Shown piece after piece: positions 1 through 7,322 of a DNA stretch of 64,000 nt. Under the pieces are notes generated by a model. It saw nothing but the letters and a program-made list of their open reading frames with translations. It had not been told where the DNA came from and searched no databases. Origin of the DNA: Lentzea albidocapillata (GTDB lineage: Bacteria; Actinomycetota; Actinomycetes; Mycobacteriales; Pseudonocardiaceae); assembly GCF_000719115.1 (NCBI RefSeq), contig NZ_JOEA01000014.1, forward strand, positions 248,001 to 312,000. The letters run 5' to 3'. Position 1 is the stretch's first letter. Each line of letters opens with the position of its first letter. A program made the position numbers and the translations under genes.

Positions 1-95
1 TTGCCGCGGGCCGCGTCGACGACTCGTTCGACGACCTTGTCATCGGCGGCGACCGCTGCGAGCACCTGGCGGACCATCGCGGACATACCCGGCAC
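1..95 (-). CDS. N-terminal fragment of an unidentified protein (cut by window edge)
   Basis: An open frame enters from the left edge on the minus strand. Its best start is GTG at 95, with GGGAG six bases upstream; an in-frame ATG lies at 86. The visible N-terminus (V-P-G-M-S-A-M-V-R-Q-V-L-A-A-V) continues as an alanine- and valine-rich, probably helical segment. No motif is recognisable in about 31 residues. It is divergent from the FAD dehydrogenase at 249, so the roughly 150 bases between them should hold promoters for both. The call rests only on the open frame and the ribosome binding site. Confidence 0.35.
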   Translation of the reverse strand, partial: MPGMSAMVRQVLAAVAADDKVVERVVDAARG

Positions 96-198
96 GTCGA
101 CTCCCGAACACCACGTTGTGTGACGGCCACAACACAGCCGTCGCCGTTTGGTGGCGGGACCCTATCCCCCGCTCTCCGGTTACTGGTTAGTTCCTATA

Positions 199-215
199 CG
201 CGAGAGTAATTCGCG
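199..215. promoter_or_regulatory. Candidate operator, CGCGA-N7-TCGCG inverted repeat
   Basis: A perfect 5-bp inverted repeat with a 7-base spacer lies about 35 bases before the FAD dehydrogenase start. Just upstream is the repeated GGTTA of GGTTACTGGTTAG (179-191). Position and symmetry suit a repressor site, but no cognate regulator is visible. Confidence 0.3.
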
Positions 216-248
216 TTGGCTCCACCCTTCAACGAGGAAGGCCCTGGG

Positions 249-2030
249 ATGTCAGACCGGAACATCAGCCGCCGCGACCTGCTGGCCGCGAGTGGCGCGA
301 TCGGCGCGATCGCCGCGAGCGGGACTCTGGGGCAGGCAGTCGCCGGGGCGGCGCCGCGGGTCGACGCGGACGTGATCGTCATCGGACACGGCCTGGCGGG
401 TCTCGTGGCGACCTCCGAACTGGCCGCGGCGGGCCGCAAGGTCCTGCTGCTGGACCAGGAACCCGAGGCCAGCCTGGGCGGACAGGCGTTCTGGTCGCTC
501 GGCGGCCTCTTCTTCGTCAACTCGCAGGAGCAGCGGACCGCGGGCATCAAGGACTCGCTGGAGCTGGCCCGCGCCGACTGGTTCAACACCGCCGGGTTCG
601 ACCGCGGTGTGAACGATCCCCTGGGCGAGGACCACTGGGCCGCGAAGTGGGCAGAGGCGTACCTGAACTTCGCCGCCGGCGAGAAGCGCGACTGGCTGTA
701 CGGCCTCGGCGTGCGCTGGGTGCCGATCGTCGGCTGGGCCGAACGCGGCGGGCAGCTCGCGGACGGCCCCGGCAACTCGGTGCCGCGCTTCCACATGACG
801 CTGGGCACCGGTCCGGGCGTGATGGAGCCGTTCGAGAAGAAGACGCGCGAGGGAGTCCGCGACGGCAAGGTCACCTTCAAGTTCCGCCACCAGGTCGACG
901 GCCTGATCACCAGCAACGGCGCCGTCACCGGCGTGCGTGGCAGCCTGCTGGAGCCCAGCAGCGCGGCACGCGGCACCCCCAGCTCCCGCACCAAGGTCGG
1001 CGACTTCGAGCTGTACGCGCCGATGGTGATCGTCACCTCGGGCGGCATCGGCGCGAACCACGACCTGGTACGGCGCAACTGGCCCGCCCGCCTCGGCCCC
1101 GCACCCCAGCGGCTGGTCACCGGCGTCCCCGCGCACGTCGACGGCCGGATGCTGGCGATCACCGAGCTGGCAGGCGGCCGCCTGGTCAACCGCGACCGCA
1201 TGTGGCACTACACCGAGGGCATGATCAACCACACGCCGATCTGGCCGGACCACGGCATCCGCGTGCTGGCGGCACCGTCGTCCCTGTGGCTCGACGCCCG
1301 AGGCAAGCGCTTCCCCAACCCCGGCATCCCGTCACTGGACACGCTGGGCACGCTGGAGCTGATCGGCAAGTCCGGCTACGACTACTCGTGGTTCGTCCTC
1401 AACAAGAAGATCATCGACAAGGAGTTCGTGCTCTCCGGTTCCGAGCAGAACCCGGAGATCACCGCCAAGAACCTCATCGCCTACCTCGCGATGCGACTGC
1501 TCAACAGCACGCCGCCGCCAGTGAAGGCGTTCATGGACAAGGGCGTCGACTTCGTCATCAAGAACAACCTGCCGGACCTCGTGGCGGGCATGAACGCGCT
1601 GACCGGCCAGAACCTGATCAACCTGGACGACCTGCGCCGCCAGATCACCGTCCGCGACCAGCAGACCGACAACCCGTTCACCAAGGACGTGCAGGTGATG
1701 GGAATCCGCAACTCCCTCGCCTACAGCGGCGACAGCCTCGCCCGCACGGCAAGCCTGCACAAGCTCCTCGACCCAGGCTCCGGCCCGCTGATCGCGATCA
1801 GGATGAACATCCTGACCCGCAAAACACTGGGCGGCCTGCAAACAGACCTGCAGGGCCGCGTACTGAACGCGAACGGCCAACCGATCCGCGGCCTGTACGC
1901 CGCAGGCGAAGTAGCCGGCTTCGGCGGCGGCGGCGTACACGGCTACCGCGCACTGGAAGGCACGTTCCTGGGCGGCTGCCTCTTCTCCGGCCGCGCGGCA
2001 GGCCGAGCAGCCGCAGCAGAAAGCGCCTAA
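249..2030 (+). CDS. Tat-exported FAD-binding dehydrogenase (fumarate reductase/KstD-type fold)
   Basis: 593 residues. The N-terminus carries a twin-arginine motif (I-S-R-R-D-L-L) followed by an Ala/Gly-rich hydrophobic stretch, so export through Tat is likely. The mature protein opens with a Rossmann FAD site (GHGLAG, then the acidic end of strand two in LLLDQE) and ends with the second FAD contact GLYAAGEVAGFGGGG plus HGYRALEGTFLGG. This is the architecture of the FAD-binding dehydrogenases related to fumarate reductase flavoproteins and 3-ketosteroid dehydrogenases; the substrate cannot be told. I prefer ATG 249 (purine-rich AACGAGGAAGG upstream) over an in-frame TTG at 216. It is followed by a strong hairpin terminator and stands alone. 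Confidence 0.82.
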   Translation: MSDRNISRRDLLAASGAIGAIAASGTLGQAVAGAAPRVDADVIVIGHGLAGLVATSELAAAGRKVLLLDQEPEASLGGQAFWSLGGLFFVNSQEQRTAGIKDSLELARADWFNTAGFDRGVNDPLGEDHWAAKWAEAYLNFAAGEKRDWLYGLGVRWVPIVGWAERGGQLADGPGNSVPRFHMTLGTGPGVMEPFEKKTREGVRDGKVTFKFRHQVDGLITSNGAVTGVRGSLLEPSSAARGTPSSRTKVGDFELYAPMVIVTSGGIGANHDLVRRNWPARLGPAPQRLVTGVPAHVDGRMLAITELAGGRLVNRDRMWHYTEGMINHTPIWPDHGIRVLAAPSSLWLDARGKRFPNPGIPSLDTLGTLELIGKSGYDYSWFVLNKKIIDKEFVLSGSEQNPEITAKNLIAYLAMRLLNSTPPPVKAFMDKGVDFVIKNNLPDLVAGMNALTGQNLINLDDLRRQITVRDQQTDNPFTKDVQVMGIRNSLAYSGDSLARTASLHKLLDPGSGPLIAIRMNILTRKTLGGLQTDLQGRVLNANGQPIRGLYAAGEVAGFGGGGVHGYRALEGTFLGGCLFSGRAAGRAAAAESA

Positions 2031-2636
2031 CGCCCCACGATCCCGGGGTCTGCGGTCTCCCCTGTTGACCGCAGACCCCGCACCAACTCCACCACAAGCG
2101 ACACCGACCCGTCCGGAGTCTCCACGGCCGAGTCGAGCACCAGGTGGTCCTCGTCCCACGGCTCCCACAGCCCACGCATCCGCTCAACGTGCTGCCACGG
2201 AACCGTTGCGTGCCAACCAGGAATCCCCCGGCTACGCCCCTCGACCCGCTGCCGATGCACCACCGCGTCAGAACAAACACACTCGACGCCGACAAATACA
2301 CCACCAAGCCGCTCAACGAGCGTCGATCCCCAACTGAACATGCCGGGCAACGGCAGCCGTGAGCTGGAGGTCAACCACCTCGGCCGCATTCTCGTCAGTG
2401 ACCGCACGGGCAAGCACTAGCGACCCCATCACCCAGTCCATCGAGAAGATCGGCGTGCGAAGCCGCCTGGCCACTCCTTCAGCCAGCGTGCTCTTATCCG
2501 CACCCGGAATGCCCGCGACCAGCACGACCACCGGCGCCTCGGTGGTCGGCTCCACAGATCGCACGCGACGCCGAAGGCGAGCCGTCCTTACCGAACGGGC
2601 CAGGCGATGGGACCCCACCGCCAACGCAACCCTCAA
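2027..2636 (-). pseudogene. Decayed P-loop (AAA/kinase-like) ATPase, frameshifted, Walker A lost
   Basis: The N-terminal part lies in one frame (2636 down to about 2313) and contains VVVLVAGIPGADKSTLAEGV, recognisable as a Walker A region. The C-terminal part lies in another frame (from about 2413 down to 2027): it has VECVCSDAVVHRQRVEGRSR then GIPGWHATVPWQHVERM and the end motif LVLDSAVET, typical of the small AAA-family kinases of actinomycetes. The frames join around 2330, where roughly 15 expected residues also appear to be missing. The invariant glycine before the Walker lysine is Asp (GADKS instead of GAGKS; GAT for GGT). Frameshift, deletion and dead P-loop together argue for genuine decay rather than a sequencing error. 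Confidence 0.7.
2045..2079. terminator. Hairpin terminator after the FAD dehydrogenase
   Basis: A perfect 13-bp stem (GGGGTCTGCGGTC paired with its complement) with a 9-base loop starts 15 bases after the stop codon. There is no clear T-run, as is common in high-GC actinomycetes. The opposite-strand P-loop pseudogene runs through it. Confidence 0.75.
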
Positions 2637-2717
2637 ACCAACCGGCAGCCGCCCAACTCAACAGGCGTGCCATCAACCCACCCGTGGCGTGGACCCCCTG
2701 ATCAGATTGCCGGGGGT

Positions 2718-2736
2718 CTGGGGGCAGCGCCCCCAG
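2718..2736. repeat. GC-rich hairpin, intergenic repeat/terminator type
   Basis: CTGGGGGC-AGC-GCCCCCAG, an 8-bp stem with a 3-base loop, preceded by CCGGGGGT. Elements of this form recur between genes in Pseudonocardiales genomes (from memory). Just downstream (about 2760-2830) an imperfect direct repeat around CGCCCGCAAGGTGACCACCC and GGCCCGCAAAGCCGACCACC is visible. I see no gene between here and 2896. Confidence 0.5.
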
Positions 2737-2895
2737 GGGAAGCACGCAACCGCAAGCCCGCCGCCCGCAAGGTGACCACCCACAAGAGTCGCGGCCCGCA
2801 AAGCCGACCACCCACCAAAGCCGCCGCCCGCTGACAGGCCCCTCACGCACGGTTTCGTAGCCTCAACACATCAGTTCCAGACAAAAGGAGCAGTT

Positions 2896-3735
2896 GTGCC
2901 GAGGTTTGCGCTGTTCCTGACGCTACTGCTGGCGTTGGGCGCGTGCTCCTCAACGCCACCCACCCCAATCCCGGCACCCACATCAAGCACACAGCCACCG
3001 GACGACCAGCAGGTCCACGTGTCCATCGGCGACTCCTACGCGACGGGCTTCGGCCCGAACGGCCCCACCGAGAGCTTCGCGCAGATCGTCGCCAGGCAGT
3101 CGGGCCTCAAGCTGATCAACCTGGCCTGTAACGGCGCCACGTCCGCCGACCTCGCCTCCAAGCCGGCCTGCGGCCCGGACGCCGGCGGCAAGACCCAGCT
3201 AGACGCTGCGGTGGACGCGTTGCGCGGCAGGAAGACCGGCCTGGTCACGGTGGTGATCGGCGGCAACGACCTGGCGCCGTGCGCACTGTCGCAGGAACCG
3301 CTGGAGTGCGCGACCAGGACCGTCGCCGACATCCAGACCAACGTCGCCGGCACGCTCACCGAACTGCGGGAGGCCGCGCCGGACGTGAAGATCGTCGGGC
3401 TGACCTACCCGGACGTGTTCCTCGGCGCGTGGGTGAACCCGTCGTTCCCCAACGGCAAGAACCTCGCCCGGCTGTCGGTCACGATGTTCCAGGACTTCAA
3501 CACCAGGATCGCGGCCCAGTACGGCCGGTTCGGCGCAAAGTTCGCCGACGTCACGAGCTCGACCGGCGGCTACGGCGCGCTGACCGAGCTGACCCAGGAC
3601 CCGAAGTACGGCCAGATCCCGGCCTCGGTCGCCAAGGTGTGCACGCTCACCTACTTCTGCGACCGCACCGACGTGCACCCGACGCCCGCCGGCCACCAGG
3701 CGATCGCGGAGGCCGTCACCGCGGCGAGCCGCTGA
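2896..3735 (+). CDS. SGNH/GDSL-family esterase lipoprotein
   Basis: 279 residues with a lipoprotein signal: hydrophobic N-terminus ending in the lipobox LALGAC, then a Ser/Thr/Pro-rich tether. Block I (SIGDSYATG) puts the nucleophile at Ser47; block III is IGGND; block V is DRTDVHPTPAGH, giving the Asp259/His261 dyad. Family knowledge: these are serine esterases or lipases acting outside the membrane, with unusually broad substrates. The GTG start is supported by AAAGGAG seven bases upstream. It is transcribed alone, and a second SGNH esterase lies at 45731-46600. Confidence 0.85.
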   Translation: MPRFALFLTLLLALGACSSTPPTPIPAPTSSTQPPDDQQVHVSIGDSYATGFGPNGPTESFAQIVARQSGLKLINLACNGATSADLASKPACGPDAGGKTQLDAAVDALRGRKTGLVTVVIGGNDLAPCALSQEPLECATRTVADIQTNVAGTLTELREAAPDVKIVGLTYPDVFLGAWVNPSFPNGKNLARLSVTMFQDFNTRIAAQYGRFGAKFADVTSSTGGYGALTELTQDPKYGQIPASVAKVCTLTYFCDRTDVHPTPAGHQAIAEAVTAASR

Positions 3736-3854
3736 GCTCGGGTGTTCTCCGGCGAACCGGGGCGGGGTTTTCCCCGTATTACCCGAAAGACTCTGTTGAT
3801 CAGCCGCTCGGCCTGACAGGCTCTGGAACCGTTGCCGCACCGAGGAAGTGGTTG

Positions 3855-4808
3855 ATGACCGTGCTCCCGCACAGCACCGACGTCCTGCACCGGCTCAACG
3901 ACGCCGTCGACGGATTCCTGCGCAGCGAGCGGGAGTTCGACCTCGCCGATCCGTCGGCGCACATGCTGGTCGGTGGCCGTTTCCGCACGCTCAGCACGCA
4001 GATCGGCGCCGGCGTGCTCGCGGGCGTGCCGGACGAGGACATCGCCGCGATCGTCCAGCCCGCGCGCTCGAAATGTTCACGCTCTCCCTTCATGCGCGAC
4101 GAGAACGAGTGGGCGCGCGGCTACCCGAGCGACTTCCAGCTGGTCGAGCACGTGATGGCGCAGGCCAACAACGCCCAGGCGGGCACGCTCGGCTGGCACG
4201 TCGAGGCGCACCTGCAGGGCTCCGCGATCACCCAGCAGCAGCGCAACCGGGTGATGCACCAGGCCCGCCTGATCAGCGACACCCTGACCGCGCCGCGCAA
4301 CGGCCCGCGTTCGGTGCTGCTGATCGCCTCCGGCGCCGCCCCCGACCTGCGGCTCATCCCGCCCGGCATCCTGCGGCCCGGTGACCGGTTCGTGCTCACC
4401 GACGTGGACCCGGACGCGCTGGAACTGGCCCAGAAGCGGCTCGGGCTGCTCAACGAGGTCACGACCGCGGTCCCCGGCAACGTGTTCCGCGCGCTGCCGA
4501 AGCTCGCCGAACTGGGGCCGTTCGACCTGGTGCTGGTCAACGGCCTGTACGACTACCTCAACGACCGCGCGGCCGTGCGGCTGACCGAGGCCGTGCTGAC
4601 CAGGCTCTGCCGTCCCGGCGGCACGTTCTACTTCTCCAGCAGCACGACCGGCAACCCGTTCCGGTGGTCGCTCGAGTACCTGATGGACTGGTCGGTGGTC
4701 GAACGCGACGAGCGCGCCGTCCGCGCGTTGCTGCCGGGCTGCGACGTGTCAGCCGGTCTCGACCCGACCGGGCTGGCACTGCTCACGCACGTCCGCACCA
4801 GGCGGTGA
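3855..4808 (+). CDS. Class I SAM-dependent methyltransferase
   Basis: 317 residues from ATG 3855, which has GAGGAAG upstream; longer in-frame extensions overlap the preceding esterase and are unlikely. The C-terminal half is a Rossmann methyltransferase: SVLLIASGAAPDLR (motif I), VLTDVDPDALELA (acidic SAM-ribose residue) and FDLVLVNGLYDYL (motif IV). The N-terminal helical region contains MRDENEWARGYPSDFQLVEH, which resembles the N-terminal region of proteins linked to 3-hydroxypalmitate methyl ester (extracellular factor) synthesis; that resemblance is from memory and weak. Substrate unknown. It lies between the SGNH lipoprotein and a convergent TetR gene. Confidence 0.75.
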   Translation: MTVLPHSTDVLHRLNDAVDGFLRSEREFDLADPSAHMLVGGRFRTLSTQIGAGVLAGVPDEDIAAIVQPARSKCSRSPFMRDENEWARGYPSDFQLVEHVMAQANNAQAGTLGWHVEAHLQGSAITQQQRNRVMHQARLISDTLTAPRNGPRSVLLIASGAAPDLRLIPPGILRPGDRFVLTDVDPDALELAQKRLGLLNEVTTAVPGNVFRALPKLAELGPFDLVLVNGLYDYLNDRAAVRLTEAVLTRLCRPGGTFYFSSSTTGNPFRWSLEYLMDWSVVERDERAVRALLPGCDVSAGLDPTGLALLTHVRTRR

Positions 4809-4832
4809 CGACGTCCCGGACGCAGGCGGCGC

Positions 4833-5444
4833 TCAGCGCAGGCCGTGCGCGATCCGGGTCACGAAGGCCGCCAGCCGGTCCGGCGTGAACTTCTCCGGTT
4901 CGGTGAGGACCAGCCGTCCGGACATCTCCGCCAGTGCGAGCATCGCGTGGCCCAGCAGGGCCGAGTCGAGGTCGTCGAGGCGGCCGAGCTCCTTCAGGCC
5001 CAGCGCGGCGAGGTCCTCGATCTGGGCAAGGACGCCGGCGCGGACCAGTTCGACCTGGTCGCGGAACTCGTGCGGGGTGCCCTCCGGCGGGAGCAGCACG
5101 AGGCGCCAGCGGTCGGGCGCTTCGACCACGGCGTTCACGAAGACCCGGACGGCGTAGGCGAAGGCGTCGTCCGGGGATCGGGTGGCGAAGTCCGTGGGCA
5201 GTGCGGCCAGGACCTGTTCGGTGGCGCGGCCCGCCTCGCGTTCGAGCAGGGCGCTGATGAGCTCGCCCCGGTTGGCGAACAGGTCGTAGAGCACGGGCTT
5301 GGTGACTTCGGCGTGTTTCGCGACCGACTCCATGGTGACGGTGTCGAAGCCGGCGGGGATGAGGCTGAGGGCGGCGTCCAGCAGCTGCTCGCGGCGCTGC
5401 TCCGGCGGCAGGCGGCGGGCGTACTTACGACGCGTTGTGTTCAC
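4833..5444 (-). CDS. TetR-family transcriptional repressor
   Basis: 203 residues. The N-terminal helix-turn-helix is clear: RREQLLDAALSLIPAGFDTV, MESVAKHAEVTKPVLYDLF. The C-terminal ligand domain is helical and not informative about the inducer. The gene is divergent from the diiron protein at 5516 with 71 bases between them, and that interval holds two copies of a CTACG-centred palindrome. It most likely represses itself and the 5516-8938 operon, released by a lipid-like ligand (inference from the operon content). Confidence 0.88.
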   Translation of the reverse strand: MNTTRRKYARRLPPEQRREQLLDAALSLIPAGFDTVTMESVAKHAEVTKPVLYDLFANRGELISALLEREAGRATEQVLAALPTDFATRSPDDAFAYAVRVFVNAVVEAPDRWRLVLLPPEGTPHEFRDQVELVRAGVLAQIEDLAALGLKELGRLDDLDSALLGHAMLALAEMSGRLVLTEPEKFTPDRLAAFVTRIAHGLR

Positions 5445-5456
5445 CCGACCATATTG

Positions 5457-5495
5457 CTACGGTGGCGTAGCTTTCACAAAGCTACGCAGGCGTAG
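5457..5495. promoter_or_regulatory. Twin TetR operators between divergent genes
   Basis: Two 14-bp palindromes, CTACGGTGGCGTAG (5457-5470) and CTACGCAGGCGTAG (5482-5495), lie 25 bp apart centre to centre. Between them is a perfect 10-bp inverted repeat GCGTAGCTTT-CAC-AAAGCTACGC (5465-5487). They cover the space where both divergent promoters must lie. Confidence 0.75.
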
Positions 5496-5515
5496 TAATT
5501 GGCGGAGGTACTGCG

Positions 5516-6373
5516 ATGGAGCCGGACAACCTCGTTCTGCAGCCGCGTGACGTGCAGTTCGACTGGTCGACCCTGCCGATGCACTGGGTCCCGGACGAGC
5601 CGGTGACCACGCACGTCATGAACGTCCTGCACCTGCTGCTGCCCGAGGGCGAACGGTGGTTCGTGCGGACGTTCCAGCAGGCCGTGCCGCTGATCTCCGA
5701 CGACACGTTGCGCGAGGACGTGCTCGGGTTCATCGGGCAGGAGGCGATGCACGCCGAGGCGCACAGCGAGGTCCTCGATCACCTGCTCGCCAACGGACTG
5801 GACCCGCGGCCGTTCACACGGCAGATGGAGCACGTGTTCCAGCGGATCCTCGGACCCAGGCCGGGCCTCACCGAGGCGCAGGCACGCGAGCAACTGATCG
5901 AACGGGTCGCGATCGTCGCCGCCGTCGAGCACTTCACCGCGTACCTGGGCGACTGGATGCTGAACGCCGACGCGCTCGACCGGGCGGGCATCCACCCGGT
6001 GATGCTGGACCTGCTGCGCTGGCACGCCGCCGAGGAGGTCGAGCACCGCAGCGTCGCGTACGACCTGATGTGCCACCTCGACCGCCGGTACGTGCGGCGG
6101 GCGCGGGCGATGCTGCTGGTCGCGCCGGTGCTGTTCTGGCTGTGGGTGCGCGGAGCGCGGTTCATGGTGCGCGCGGACAGGACCACGCGGGTGCGGCTCA
6201 CCTGGCGGGAGTCGATGCGGGCCGGGCGGCGCGGGCTGCTGCCGAAGCTGTCGGAGATCTTCCGCGCGTTCCTGCGGTACTTCCACCCCGCGTACCACCC
6301 GAAGCAGGAAGGGTCGACATCGCAGGCGATCGCGTACCTCGCCTCCTCCCCCGCCGCCCGCGAGGCGCACTGA
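5516..6373 (+). CDS. Ferritin-like metal-dependent hydrolase (PF10118-type)
   Basis: 285 residues. The glutamate/histidine pattern of a four-helix di-metal site is visible: GQEAMHAEAH, VAAVEHFTAYLGDW and HAAEEVEHRSVAYDLM. A hydrophobic segment near residues 200-215 could associate with the membrane. This matches the family annotated as predicted metal-dependent hydrolases, usually found beside ferredoxin reductases and SDR enzymes in actinobacteria. GGAGG stands seven bases before the ATG. It is the first gene of a likely three-gene operon under the divergent TetR. The biochemical activity is not established; a diiron oxygenase fed by the downstream reductase is a plausible alternative. Confidence 0.8.
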   Translation: MEPDNLVLQPRDVQFDWSTLPMHWVPDEPVTTHVMNVLHLLLPEGERWFVRTFQQAVPLISDDTLREDVLGFIGQEAMHAEAHSEVLDHLLANGLDPRPFTRQMEHVFQRILGPRPGLTEAQAREQLIERVAIVAAVEHFTAYLGDWMLNADALDRAGIHPVMLDLLRWHAAEEVEHRSVAYDLMCHLDRRYVRRARAMLLVAPVLFWLWVRGARFMVRADRTTRVRLTWRESMRAGRRGLLPKLSEIFRAFLRYFHPAYHPKQEGSTSQAIAYLASSPAAREAH

Positions 6374-6425
6374 TGCGCCGCGACTCGACCGAGGCCGCCC
6401 CCTCCACGCACGGAGAGGCGGTTCG

Positions 6426-7322
6426 ATGCTGCGGGGCCTGACTCGGTTCGGGAACCTCTACGACGCCGCGGTCACCCGGTTCGGCGGCCGGGCGCGACCC
6501 GGCACCGCACGGGATTCCTTGTGGCTCAACGTTGTCGAACGCTCACAAGTCGCGGAGGGTGTGGTCGGCCTCCGTTTCGGCGGGCCGGCACTGCCCGCCT
6601 GGCAGCCAGGCTGCCACCTCGACCTGCACCTGCCGTCCGGGCTGCGCCGCCAGTACTCGCTGTGCGGTGATCCGGGTGAGAACACCTACCGGATCGCGGT
6701 CCGCGAGGTCGGCGCCGGTTCGCGTGAGGTGCAGGCGTTGCGGGTCGGTGACCGGATCCAGGTGCGGGGGCCGCGCAACGCCTTCCCGTTCGCCGGGATC
6801 GGGCCGGTCGTGTTCGTGGCGGGCGGCATCGGGATCACCGCGATCCTGCCGATGGTGCACGCGGCCGCGCGGGCGGGCCTCGACTGGCGTCTCGTGTACT
6901 GCGGGCGTTCGATGGCGGCGATGCCGTTCCTGGACGAACTCCCGGTCGGGCGCGTCGACGTGCGGATCGGACGCGGTCAGGCACTGCTCGGGGAGGCAAC
7001 GCCGCGCAGCGCGGTGTACTGCTGCGGACCGGCGTCGATGCTCGACCAGGTGCGGGCCGAGTTCTCCTCGCGCTGGCTGCACTTCGAACGCTTCAGCCCG
7101 CCACCGATCGTCGACGGGCGGCCGTTCACGGTCGAACTGCGGCGCAGCGGGGTATCCCTCGACGTGCCGGCCGACCGGTCGGCGCTCGACGTGATCAGGG
7201 ACTTCCGGCCGTCGGTCCCCTACTCCTGCCGGCAGGGGTTCTGCGGCACATGCGACGTCGGCGGCGTGCGGATCTGCGTGGACCGGCCCGCTGGTGACAG
7301 GCTCGTCTTGGAGGAACTGTGA
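6426..7322 (+). CDS. PDR/VanB-type flavin/[2Fe-2S] oxidoreductase
   Basis: 298 residues in three parts: flavin-binding barrel (RQYSLCGDP), NAD-binding domain (VFVAGGIGITAILPMV; CCGPASML) and a C-terminal plant-type ferredoxin (YSCRQGFCGTCDVGG then ICVDRP), whose four cysteines ligate a 2Fe-2S cluster. Family role: moves electrons from NAD(P)H to an oxygenase partner. Here the partner could be the diiron protein just upstream. Start ATG 6426 with GGAGAGG upstream. It ends in a 4-base GTGA overlap with the next gene, so the two are translationally coupled. Confidence 0.88.
   Translation: MLRGLTRFGNLYDAAVTRFGGRARPGTARDSLWLNVVERSQVAEGVVGLRFGGPALPAWQPGCHLDLHLPSGLRRQYSLCGDPGENTYRIAVREVGAGSREVQALRVGDRIQVRGPRNAFPFAGIGPVVFVAGGIGITAILPMVHAAARAGLDWRLVYCGRSMAAMPFLDELPVGRVDVRIGRGQALLGEATPRSAVYCCGPASMLDQVRAEFSSRWLHFERFSPPPIVDGRPFTVELRRSGVSLDVPADRSALDVIRDFRPSVPYSCRQGFCGTCDVGGVRICVDRPAGDRLVLEEL

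Noticed and set aside
647..2068. 473-residue open frame inside the FAD dehydrogenase
   Set aside because: High-GC shadow frame, composed mainly of Arg, Pro, Gly and His without recognisable motifs.
2760..2830. CRISPR-like repeat region
   Set aside because: Only two imperfect copies without regular spacers.
3279..3854. In-frame 5' extension of the methyltransferase back to 3279
   Set aside because: It overlaps the SGNH esterase in another frame, is Arg/Pro-rich and low in information, and ATG 3855 has a good ribosome site.
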